A stretch of 64,000 bases of DNA. Origin: Gemmata palustris. GTDB taxonomy: Bacteria; Planctomycetota; Planctomycetia; Gemmatales; Gemmataceae. The translations under genes and the position numbers were made by a program. Each line of letters opens with the position of its first letter. The stretch's first letter is position 1. Under the pieces are notes generated by a model, which made no database searches, was not told where the DNA came from, and was given only the letters and a program-made list of their open reading frames with translations. Below are positions 36,656 to 44,498 of this stretch, in pieces. The stretch is from the NCBI RefSeq assembly GCF_017939745.1, contig NZ_JAGKQQ010000001.1:1736001-1800000 (forward strand), given 5' to 3'.

Positions 36656-37711
36656 TTAGTCGTCGCAGTTCGGGAACTGCCTCACGAGGTACTTGAGCGT
36701 TTTTGGCCAGAGTACCTTGTCCGGGTGGGTGACGATGTTCCGGTTGGAGTACAGGCCCTTCTTCCAGTACGCCACCGAGATCGGCCGTGTGTCGAGCCAC
36801 CGCACCGCGACGAAGTATTCCGCCTCATCTGGGTCGCCATTTTTGTCGTTCGCGTAGGGGCCGAGCACGTTGTCGAGTGAATCCGTCTTCCCGCCCGGTA
36901 GGTTGACCTGAAAGTCCTTCGCCAGTTTCGGATTTCCCGCGACCCGCCCCACGCCGACGTAACCGTACCTCGGGGCGTACACCCAAATCCGGTCGCCGAG
37001 GCTCAAACGAAAGAGCGGGGCCGAGAAAACGTTGCCCCCACCGGCGCAGACGAAGCCGTACTGCCGCGCGTCTTCCCACTCCCGCCATCCGGGTTCGTGG
37101 CCGAAGTTGGCATAGAGGTCGTTGCCCGAAGGTGGAAAGGACTTTGCACGTTTCGTCAGCGGCGCAGGACGGTTGAGGAGGGGTGGCGAGATCGCCGCTG
37201 GTAGCGTTTCCACGAGGGCTGGTTGGGTCGGAAGCGAGTTGGCGAAGCGCACGATCCGGCGCATTTGCTCCTTATCGAGGGGAGGAGCCTGTTTCCAGAC
37301 GCCATCGAACCAGCCGATCAGTTCATCTACTTGAGGTTCGTTGGTGAGCAGTGTGGACACCTCGACCCGCTGCCTGATACCCGCGTCAGTCAGGTTCGCC
37401 GAACCAAGCATGGCAGAAGACGAGCCGATCACGACCTTCGCATGCAGCCGTGGGTAGTGCCGGACGCGTGGGCGGTTCGCCCGCAGAAAGGCGATGACGC
37501 GCTCCCGCTGCATGCTGCTTTGGGTCCGCAGCCACTCCTCGACATCAGTGAGCAACCGCCAGTCTGGCGTCCGCAGCATCCCTTGCAAATACCCGAGAGA
37601 AAGGTACGGACAGGCGATCCGTAGCGGTGTCTGTGCGGAGATCGACTCGACGGCCTTGTCGAAGGGAGAAAGCGCCCCGTCTTGTTTGTGGTAGAGCAGT
37701 TCGACGGGCAT
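36656..37711 (-). CDS. PLD-family nuclease with C-terminal PUA/EVE-like domain
   Basis: About 351 residues from ATG 37711 (MPVELLYHKQDG). A single HKD-like motif (LHAKVVIGSSSAMLGSANLT, around residues 105-125) marks the phospholipase D nuclease superfamily; one copy means it should dimerise. The C-terminal half (NDLYANFGHEPGWREWEDAR, DRIWVYAPRYGYVGVGRV) resembles an EVE/PUA-like modified-base reader. It stands tail to tail with res (18 nt apart), so it belongs to the same island but not the same operon. As PLD plus modified-DNA reader, it may act as a restriction effector; that is inference. Confidence 0.7.
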   Translation of the reverse strand: MPVELLYHKQDGALSPFDKAVESISAQTPLRIACPYLSLGYLQGMLRTPDWRLLTDVEEWLRTQSSMQRERVIAFLRANRPRVRHYPRLHAKVVIGSSSAMLGSANLTDAGIRQRVEVSTLLTNEPQVDELIGWFDGVWKQAPPLDKEQMRRIVRFANSLPTQPALVETLPAAISPPLLNRPAPLTKRAKSFPPSGNDLYANFGHEPGWREWEDARQYGFVCAGGGNVFSAPLFRLSLGDRIWVYAPRYGYVGVGRVAGNPKLAKDFQVNLPGGKTDSLDNVLGPYANDKNGDPDEAEYFVAVRWLDTRPISVAYWKKGLYSNRNIVTHPDKVLWPKTLKYLVRQFPNCDD

Positions 37712-37903
37712 AGTGGACTTTCTGGGGCAAGGGGCATCCGCCAATTGCCCGGGGTTGCGAACTGACTCAGTGTGCCTTCACAGTGAGGGTGTTCGGTACA
37801 GCGCGAACCCGAGCGAGACTGCAACGATCCGCGCGGCTCGCGGAAATGATAATCCAGGTCGCCCATCTATAGCGGCTATCCGCTAAGCAAGTGGGTGGGA
37901 ACC

Positions 37904-37943
37904 AAAAACGCTCTCGCGTGTAAACTTGTCACACGCTAGAGCG
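37904..37943 (-). terminator. Rho-independent terminator of the integrase gene
   Basis: Minus-strand hairpin of 13 bp with one mismatch (arms 37909-37921 and 37931-37943) followed by TTTTT (37908-37904). It lies 20 nt after the integrase stop. Confidence 0.8.
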
Positions 37944-37962
37944 CCCGAACTTACGGTGCCAA

Positions 37963-39057
37963 TCAGCCGATCTGAGATGCGACCTTCGCAGAAAGTGTAT
38001 TGTCACGTTCGGCGTAAATCTGCGTAGTGTCCGCCTTACTGTGGCCGAGGGCGACCTGCGCCCCTTCCAACCCGAACAGTCGGCGCGCTTCGGTCGCGAA
38101 CGTGTGCCGGAGCTGATTCGGGGACCACACTTCGATTTTGGCCTTCAGGCACGCGCGCTCGATCGCCTGCCGGTACCCGCTCACGGTGTACGCGGTCCCT
38201 TCGCCCGTGGGGAACACCGGGGCGTTCGGGTCCGCGGTGGCGAACTCCTCCAGTAGTTGCTTGCCCCGCGGACCGATGGCGATGGTTCGCCGCTTTCCGC
38301 GCCATGTGTTCTTGTGCGCGGCCGGGGTGTACATCCAGGTCGCGCCCGACGTGTTGATGTCTTTCATGCGGAGCACGACCGCTTCGCCCGGTCGGGCGCC
38401 GGTGAATCGCTGGAACAGGATCAGCCCGCGCACGCCACGCGGGACCAGTGGGATGACGGCCTGCATGTGGGCGTCCGTGACCGGAGCTACGGGTTCCGGG
38501 TCGGGAGCTTCGCTCCGCCCACGCTGTAATCCGGCGACGCTCGCCAACCGCGCGAGCAGTTCGGCGGGAACCAACTCCTCGGACACGCCCCATTTGAAGA
38601 TCGTGCGCACGCTCGTGACCGCAGCGTTGACGGTCTTCCGGCACCAACCGAGCTCGACCGTGCGCGCACGCAGTGACTTCAGCGCGTTCGGCCCGAACTC
38701 ACCCACTGGAAGGTACGCGAACAACTCCTTCATGGGCTTTGCCACGAGCTTGAAGGCCCAAATCGATGAGGTGGGTTTACCGTCGGCGCCTCGGTAGTGC
38801 CGATCCGCGTGTTCGAGGAACTGGACCAGAAGTTCCGCGACCGTGAGGTCGGTCACACTCGGGGCAGTGACCGCAGTGGGGATACTCGTTCCGAGGGCTT
38901 GCACGCGGCGCGCGTACTCGGCTTTGGATTCGGGGCTTCCGAACACGCCGAGGTAGACCGATTTACGCAGACCACCCGGGAGGGTGACCCGCATCACGGC
39001 CTGACCGGATGGTTTGTGGAATTTGTAGCCGGGGATCGCGTTCTTGGGACGTGACAT
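37963..39057 (-). CDS. Tyrosine recombinase/integrase
   Basis: 364 residues. The catalytic residues are present: Arg in FTGARPGEAVVLRMKD, Lys-type loop in AAHKNTWRGKRRTIAIG, HxxR in NQLRHTFATEARRL, the second His/Trp position in ALGHSKADTT and Tyr in QIYAERDN. An N-terminal SAM-like core-binding domain precedes it. It lies beside tRNA-Ala with the gene start 114 bp from the tRNA 3-prime end, the usual place for integrases that use tRNA attachment sites. It likely inserted the island to the left; the mobile-element genes at 10-16 kb would be the distal end. A terminator ends it. Confidence 0.9.
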   Translation of the reverse strand: MSRPKNAIPGYKFHKPSGQAVMRVTLPGGLRKSVYLGVFGSPESKAEYARRVQALGTSIPTAVTAPSVTDLTVAELLVQFLEHADRHYRGADGKPTSSIWAFKLVAKPMKELFAYLPVGEFGPNALKSLRARTVELGWCRKTVNAAVTSVRTIFKWGVSEELVPAELLARLASVAGLQRGRSEAPDPEPVAPVTDAHMQAVIPLVPRGVRGLILFQRFTGARPGEAVVLRMKDINTSGATWMYTPAAHKNTWRGKRRTIAIGPRGKQLLEEFATADPNAPVFPTGEGTAYTVSGYRQAIERACLKAKIEVWSPNQLRHTFATEARRLFGLEGAQVALGHSKADTTQIYAERDNTLSAKVASQIG

Positions 39058-39171
39058 AGGTGCGACACTCCAGTTCTGGCGTATGACTACGCCTAAACCC
39101 TGAGCTTTCGTGTCGCACGCCGGACCACCCGGCGGTAAGCAAACTGCTTCGGCTAAAGGACTTCTGACGAG

Positions 39172-39244
39172 TGGAGCGAAGGAGAGTCGAACTCCCGACC
39201 TCTTCGTTGCGAACGAAGCGCTCTACCAACTGAGCTATCGCCCC
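39172..39244 (-). tRNA. tRNA-Ala (anticodon CGC)
   Basis: 73 nt cloverleaf on the minus strand: acceptor GGGGCGA with TCGCTCC, D arm GCTC/GAGC, anticodon stem CTTCG/CGAAG with loop TTCGCAA (anticodon CGC), T arm GGGAG/CTCCT with TTCGACT loop. The G3-U70 pair, the alanine identity mark, is present. No CCA is encoded. Probable attachment site of the island. Confidence 0.95.
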
Positions 39245-39350
39245 GAACTCTTCTGGTTGTTTAAGTGACACCGCGGGTTCATTCGCGGTTCGCGCCAGAC
39301 CTACATATATTAAAGCGCGAACGCGCTCCGGCAAGGGGGGAATCGCGTAC

Positions 39351-39908
39351 TCAGCCCCCGACCCGGGCGCTGCGCCCGGCTTGCACGCGGACGCTGTCTT
39401 CCACCCGCTGCGGCTTTGCGCCGTTGGCAGGCACCACCCACACCGCGTAGGTGCCCGGCGGCACGCCCATGTCCACGCGGTAATCCGTCGCGACCTGCAC
39501 TGCGACGTGGCCCGTTTCGCCCGGTCCGGGGTCGCGCGGGTCGGTCAGCACGATTTTGTCGGCACGTGGGAAATTGTCGCCGAACACCTCGACAGTGCCG
39601 AGCACGTCCCCGAGCTTCAGGTCGTGCGTTTGCCCGGCCTTCACGGTGAGCTTGTCGAGCACCTTTACCGCGATCCCGCCCTTCAGTTTCACCCACACCT
39701 CGAACGGGCCGTCGACCGGCAGGATTAGTGCCGCGTCGAGCTTCGCCGATTCCGCGACCGATTCGCGTTTTCCGTCCTTTGTGCGGTAAACGGTCACCGT
39801 TTCGGCCGGGGGAAGGCCGCGCTGGGCGTGAACTTTCAACTGTCGTGTCTCGTCGGCCGCGGCCGCGGAACCCGAAATGAGCACCGCCAGAACGAATGCC
39901 CCGCGCAT
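39351..39908 (-). CDS. Secreted hypothetical protein
   Basis: 185 residues with a clear signal peptide (MRGAFVLAVLISGSAAAADE). The rest is beta-rich, with repeated short strands around residues 60-150 (GPFEVWVKLKGGIAVKVLDK, TYAVWVVPANG). It may be a small periplasmic domain of the kind common beside planctomycete secreted enzymes, but no family is certain. It is transcribed towards the tRNA and divergently from the zinc-ribbon membrane protein gene at 40078. Confidence 0.6.
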   Translation of the reverse strand: MRGAFVLAVLISGSAAAADETRQLKVHAQRGLPPAETVTVYRTKDGKRESVAESAKLDAALILPVDGPFEVWVKLKGGIAVKVLDKLTVKAGQTHDLKLGDVLGTVEVFGDNFPRADKIVLTDPRDPGPGETGHVAVQVATDYRVDMGVPPGTYAVWVVPANGAKPQRVEDSVRVQAGRSARVGG

Positions 39909-40077
39909 GGGACCGGCCTCGGTTGGGTGTGGAGCTTCTTCAATAACGACGTGCGAGCACAGTAAAAGGATGCGACAGTCGCAAAAAGTGGCCGACTTCC
40001 AGATTGCGGCACGGTTCGATGGGAGTTACATTATTCTCAACATCTGCCGGTCTTCTCTTCTAACCGGATCTGCTGCC

Positions 40078-40935
40078 ATGCCCAGGCCCTCACCTTTTCG
40101 CGTCCGCTTCGCCATCGTCAGCATTTTCTCCGTGCTCGCTCTCGGTTTTTTGTTATCTCCTGGTATCGCACAGCCCGGACGTCCACCGGGCGGTATTAGT
40201 GGCGCGGGTTACGGCGGTATCGGTGGGATGCCGGGGCGCCCTCCGAGCATGCCCCCGATTCCCCCCATCCATCCCACAAAACCGCCCGGTTTCGGGGGCG
40301 GAATAAGTGGCATTTCCGGGATGCCCGGGGGCATCAGTGGCCACGGGGGGATTACCGGGATGCCGGGCGGAATAAGTGGATTCTCGGGCGGGATTAGTGG
40401 AATGCCGGGGCCGGGGTTCGGCGGCGGGATCACGTCCTACTCGTGGTCCTGCGGGAAGTGTGGTGCGTCACTCGGAACGACGATGTCGCCGATCAACCCG
40501 ATCTCGAACTGCCCGCGGTGCGGCGTTCACTTCACCGGAACGAACATCACCAGCGGCCCCGGGGCCGGGATGCCCAGCCCGGGCACGAGTAGCCCACCCC
40601 CATTCGTTCCACCCAGTACCCCTTCCCCGCCGCCCGCGCCCACGCTCCCGACCAACCCGGCCATCGGTGGGAACCCGATCCTCCCCAGCGCGCCCACGGC
40701 AGAGCCGAGCACACCGGCACCTACGTACTCGCCGGCGCCGGTGACGACCGACAACTCAAGTAACTCGTCGGACGGCCGCTCGAAGACGCTCAAGGTGATC
40801 GGGATCGTGGTCGGCGGGATTTTGCTAATCGGCGCGCTGGCGGTCCTCGGGATCGTGGTCGCGAACGCGAATTCCTCCGCCGCAACTCCGGTTAAGCGGA
40901 AGAAACGAGTATTGGATACCGATTCCTGGGAGTGA
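40078..40935 (+). CDS. Gly-Ile-Ser-Gly repeat, zinc-ribbon, single-pass membrane protein
   Basis: 285 residues from ATG 40078. Signal peptide (FAIVSIFSVLALGFLLSPG), then a low-complexity region of repeated GGISG and GMPGG units (residues about 45-115), a zinc ribbon (CGKCGA and CPRCGVHF), a Pro/Thr-rich linker, and a C-terminal transmembrane helix (LKVIGIVVGGILLIGALAVL) ending in basic residues. The order fits a secreted or surface-exposed anchored protein. No known family. Upstream Met codons in the same frame have no coding signal. Confidence 0.6.
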   Translation: MPRPSPFRVRFAIVSIFSVLALGFLLSPGIAQPGRPPGGISGAGYGGIGGMPGRPPSMPPIPPIHPTKPPGFGGGISGISGMPGGISGHGGITGMPGGISGFSGGISGMPGPGFGGGITSYSWSCGKCGASLGTTMSPINPISNCPRCGVHFTGTNITSGPGAGMPSPGTSSPPPFVPPSTPSPPPAPTLPTNPAIGGNPILPSAPTAEPSTPAPTYSPAPVTTDNSSNSSDGRSKTLKVIGIVVGGILLIGALAVLGIVVANANSSAATPVKRKKRVLDTDSWE

Positions 40936-41006
40936 GTTGCGGCCGCGATTCCGGTTGCGTTCGCCTACCCGGAATACAAGCCGCGCGTGTGCCTCGACCA
41001 CATCGG

Positions 41007-41828
41007 TCAGGGCGCACGCGCCGCGGCCTTAAGTAACACGTATTCCACGAGCCAACCGAGCAAGTTCAGGCTGGCGTCGCGCACGTCCCGGCCCGGATCG
41101 AACTCGGTGATCGAAACCCCTGCGACTTTTCCCTCCCACGCGGCCTCAAACAGCGCGAGGAACGCCGGAGGTGCGAGCCCGAACGGGAGCGGTTCGTGAA
41201 CCGCGGGTAGCGCGGTCGGGTCGATCGCGTCGCAATCGATGTCGATCCACACGCGCTTCGCGGCTTTTGCTTTTACACGCAGTTCCGCGGCCACGCGCGC
41301 TACATCCGCCGCAACGTCCCACGCCGGGTAGACCGCCTCGAACGTCTCACCGATCTCCTCCGGCGCGAGGAACAGGTCGCGGTGCCCGACGTTCACGAGG
41401 CGCGGGCGCGGGGCCTCGAAGTGCGTCAGGAAGTTACCGTGTGAGAGTTCCGTCTTGGTGTCGTGGAAGGCGTACACGTCGAGGTGCGCATCGAACTGCA
41501 CCACGAGCGTGTCGGCCCCCAGTTCTTCGAGAACGGGTAGCGCGGCGAGGTGGTTGCCGCCGAGCCACAGCAAAAACTCTTTGGATTTCAGAGCTTGCCG
41601 CGCCGCCTGGCGGCCGTGCTTGCGCCAGTTGGTGACTTCCGCGAGCGCGTCGAACGCGAACTCCTTCACCTTGACCGTCCCGCGCAACACGTCGGCGCGG
41701 CACGGGCGCGTTTCGCGGTCCGTGTCGTCGAGGATCTCGTGGACCGCGTCGCCGAGGAGCCGCGCCCCCGCGCCGGTACCGGCACTACCGAATAAATCGA
41801 ACGGAAAGACGGTAACAGTCGCGCGCAT
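41007..41828 (-). CDS. Arginase/ureohydrolase-fold protein
   Basis: 273 residues from ATG 41828. Metal-binding motifs of the ureohydrolase fold are visible but altered: WLGGNHLAAL, VVQFDAHLDVYAFHD, WIDIDCDAIDPTAL and SITEFDPGRD. Arginases and agmatinases have GGDHS, DAHxD and DxDxxDP; the His/Asp pattern here suggests binuclear manganese binding is retained. It is convergent with the 40078 gene and divergent to dnaK. It may be an amidinohydrolase of unknown substrate; a formiminoglutamase or UPF0489-type role is also possible. Confidence 0.7.
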   Translation of the reverse strand: MRATVTVFPFDLFGSAGTGAGARLLGDAVHEILDDTDRETRPCRADVLRGTVKVKEFAFDALAEVTNWRKHGRQAARQALKSKEFLLWLGGNHLAALPVLEELGADTLVVQFDAHLDVYAFHDTKTELSHGNFLTHFEAPRPRLVNVGHRDLFLAPEEIGETFEAVYPAWDVAADVARVAAELRVKAKAAKRVWIDIDCDAIDPTALPAVHEPLPFGLAPPAFLALFEAAWEGKVAGVSITEFDPGRDVRDASLNLLGWLVEYVLLKAAARAP

Positions 41829-41963
41829 CGGTGATCCCAGACGGGGTCGGGCGCCCCGAGATCTTCGGAGCCGGGGGCGGGAGGTGTCCCCACTCACATC
41901 GTGGGCCGATTTGCGTTAGAATCGAGGTGGTCTTCCGTTCTTCCTCCGCATTCAGAATTTCCC

Positions 41964-43493
41964 ATGTCGCTGATCGGTATCGACCTCGGCACCACGTTCT
42001 GTGCCGTCGCAGCACTCGATGATCGCGGGCGCCCCTTCACCGTGCCCAACCGCGACGGCGAGGTGCTCACGCCCTCGGCCGTTTACCTCGCACCGGACGG
42101 GGCCGCGGTCGTCGGGCAGGCCGCGCTCGACATCGCGCTCGAGCAGCCCGAGCGCGTCGCGACCCTCGTCAAGCGGCGCATGGGGTTGCCCGATTACGGC
42201 CCCCCGGTCGCCGGGCGCGAGTTCCGTCCGGAGGCTCTCTCGGCCGTCATTCTGAAGAAGCTCGCGCAGGACGCCGCGGCGCAGCTCGGCCCGGTGACCG
42301 GGTGCGTCATCACCGTACCTGCGTACTTCGACGACACGCGCCGCAAGGCGACGATGGACGCGGGCAAGATCGCGGGGCTGAACGTCATCGACATCATCGA
42401 CGAGCCCTCGGCCGCGGCGCTCGCGTACTCGGTGCGGCCCGGCGAGGACGGCGCCCAACCGCGGACGGTGCTGGTGTACGACCTCGGCGGCGGCACGTTC
42501 GACGTCACGCTCGTGAAACTGGGGCGCAAACGGTTCCAGGTACTCGCCATTGAGGGCGACGTGCGCCTCGGCGGGCGCGACTGGGACGAGCGCCTCGCGA
42601 ACTGGGCCGCCGACCAGTTCGTGCAGCAGTGCGGGGCCGACCCGCGGACCGACCCGCAGTCGCTCGCGCACCTGTACTCCACCGCCGAGCGCGTGAAGCG
42701 GACGCTGAGCAAGATCGAACAGGCGAGTTTCACGGTGAACCACGGCGGGCACAAGTTCACGTTCCCGCTCGCGCGCGCCGAATTTGAAGCGCTCACGCGC
42801 GACCTCTTAGTTCGCACGCGGCTCACCGCGCAACAGGTCTTGAAGCAATCTCAACTGACCTGGGACGCGGTGGACAAGGTGCTGATGGTCGGCGGGAGCA
42901 CGCACATGCCGGCCTGCTCGCGGATGCTCACGGACCTGACCGGCAAGGAGCCGGACCGCAGCCTCGCGGTCAGCGAGGTAGTCGCACGCGGCGCGGCCGT
43001 TCACGCCGGGATCGTCTCGGCCACCACGGAAACGGGCGCGGCCCTCCCCCCAATACCGGACCTCGCCGACGTCGTTGAGATCAGCGTGAACGCGCACAGC
43101 CTCGGCGTCGAGGTGCGTTCGGGCGCCGATCGCGTGAACGATAAACTCATCGTGAAGAACACGCAGTTACCGGCGTCCGTGTCGCGCTTGTATTTCACCG
43201 CCGCAGAGAGCCAGAGCCGCGTGCGTGTGCGCATTTTGCAGGGCGAAGCGCACCAGGCCGAGGCCTGTATCCCGGTCGGCGAGTGCTGGATCGAGGGATT
43301 GCCGCCCGATTTGCCGAAGGGTTCGCCGGTTCGCGTGAAGTGCGGGGTCGCTTCAAATGGTCGCATCGAGGTAACCGCGACGGATGAGACGAGCGGCCGG
43401 GCCGTGACCGCCGCGATCCACCGCCCGGGCGGGCTCTCCGACGACGAACTGGCCCGCGCCGCGGAGTGGGTGCGCGGGCTGAGGGTACAGTGA
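41964..43493 (+). CDS. Hsp70/DnaK-family ATPase
   Basis: 509 residues from ATG 41964. All ATPase signatures are there: IGIDLGTTFCAVA, VYDLGGGTFDVTLV and VLMVGGSTHMPACSRML, then a beta-sandwich substrate-binding part (VEVRSGADRVNDKLIVKN). It is shorter than DnaK (about 640) and lacks the helical lid, so it is a short Hsp70 paralogue. No dnaJ or grpE is nearby. The next gene starts inside its stop codon, pointing to a joint task. Confidence 0.85.
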   Translation: MSLIGIDLGTTFCAVAALDDRGRPFTVPNRDGEVLTPSAVYLAPDGAAVVGQAALDIALEQPERVATLVKRRMGLPDYGPPVAGREFRPEALSAVILKKLAQDAAAQLGPVTGCVITVPAYFDDTRRKATMDAGKIAGLNVIDIIDEPSAAALAYSVRPGEDGAQPRTVLVYDLGGGTFDVTLVKLGRKRFQVLAIEGDVRLGGRDWDERLANWAADQFVQQCGADPRTDPQSLAHLYSTAERVKRTLSKIEQASFTVNHGGHKFTFPLARAEFEALTRDLLVRTRLTAQQVLKQSQLTWDAVDKVLMVGGSTHMPACSRMLTDLTGKEPDRSLAVSEVVARGAAVHAGIVSATTETGAALPPIPDLADVVEISVNAHSLGVEVRSGADRVNDKLIVKNTQLPASVSRLYFTAAESQSRVRVRILQGEAHQAEACIPVGECWIEGLPPDLPKGSPVRVKCGVASNGRIEVTATDETSGRAVTAAIHRPGGLSDDELARAAEWVRGLRVQ

Positions 43494-44392
43494 CCGCGCA
43501 CCGCGCCAATAATATCAGCGTCTTCCTGTCTCACCCACCGGGACCGCCCATACCCCCTCTGGCTGAATTGGGTCGCAAGCCGGCGCACGTGATCGACGAA
43601 GAGCACTTCGCACCGTGGTTCGCGGAGATCGCCGGGCGCCTGATGAACGAGTGCGACTTCGTCGTTGGGGGCGGGCGGTACCGGTTCGCCGAACTCGAAA
43701 TGTACTATTCCGGCGGAGCGCACCCGGACCTGTTCGCCCACCGCGACCCGCTTCAACTCGAAGACGGGCGCTGGTACTTCCACCGCACCCGGGGCGAGTA
43801 CCGCGGCGGGTCGTTCAAGGGCCTCGATCTCGCGCTCGGTGACGGTACCGCGTACTTCGGCATTTTGATTCGTACCATCGTCGGGGCCGACGGCACGATG
43901 TTCGACGGCCCGTGCGTGATGGTCGATCACCTGCTGGCGCAGACGAAAAGCGCGAGCGTAGCCACGCTGGACGGCACCATTAACCAGCGGAAAATCTGGG
44001 ACGCCACGTCCCCTGTTCACATCGCCGAAGCGGAAACCCCGCGTGCCGCGCCGGTGTTCTCGTGTTCGCGCGTGGGGTTGTCGCTGAAGAAGGCGAAGGG
44101 CAAGCCGGATGCGCCGAAATTCGTGGGGCGCGCGTACCGGTTCTTGACGGAGCCGATGGAGATTTCCAAGGGGCGCCCGCACCTGATTCTCGCGCTCCAC
44201 CGTGCCGGGCACGACGCCGACACGATCCGCGCAACAACCGGCGTCGCGAAGAAGACCATCGAGCGCTACGTTGCGGACTTCGCGCTCGGGAAACCGGTTG
44301 AAAACTTCGACGGCTACATCGGGAAGGATTTGGGCACCGCGGACCTGTGCAAACTGTTAGGAACGTGGGCTGCGAAGCACGCCCCGAAATAA
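43490..44392 (+). CDS. Conserved uncharacterised protein coupled to Hsp70
   Basis: About 300 residues; GTG 43490 overlaps the dnaK stop as GTGA. A core of DFVVGGGRYRFAELEMYY, DPLQLEDGRWYFHRT, GSFKGLDLALGDGTAYFGIL and CVMVDHLL is well structured, and the last 70 residues form a small helix-turn-helix-like segment (HDADTIRATTGVAKKTIERY). I cannot name its family. It ends before an inverted repeat shared with the efflux operon. Confidence 0.55.
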   Translation: MTAHRANNISVFLSHPPGPPIPPLAELGRKPAHVIDEEHFAPWFAEIAGRLMNECDFVVGGGRYRFAELEMYYSGGAHPDLFAHRDPLQLEDGRWYFHRTRGEYRGGSFKGLDLALGDGTAYFGILIRTIVGADGTMFDGPCVMVDHLLAQTKSASVATLDGTINQRKIWDATSPVHIAEAETPRAAPVFSCSRVGLSLKKAKGKPDAPKFVGRAYRFLTEPMEISKGRPHLILALHRAGHDADTIRATTGVAKKTIERYVADFALGKPVENFDGYIGKDLGTADLCKLLGTWAAKHAPK

Positions 44393-44443
44393 CGCGCCGC
44401 CCCCTTATCGCACTGCGGAATCGCGCCGAACCACCAGCAGTGC

Positions 44444-44490
44444 GAACAGTTGAAGTCGCACGAGTAAAGTTCGCGCGACTTCAACTGTTC
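44444..44490. terminator. 16-bp perfect inverted repeat between convergent genes
   Basis: GAACAGTTGAAGTCGC at 44444-44459 pairs with its exact complement at 44475-44490. It lies between the ends of the 43490 gene (+) and the RND pump gene (-), so it could terminate both. Confidence 0.75.
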
Positions 44491-44498
44491 CGCAGGAG

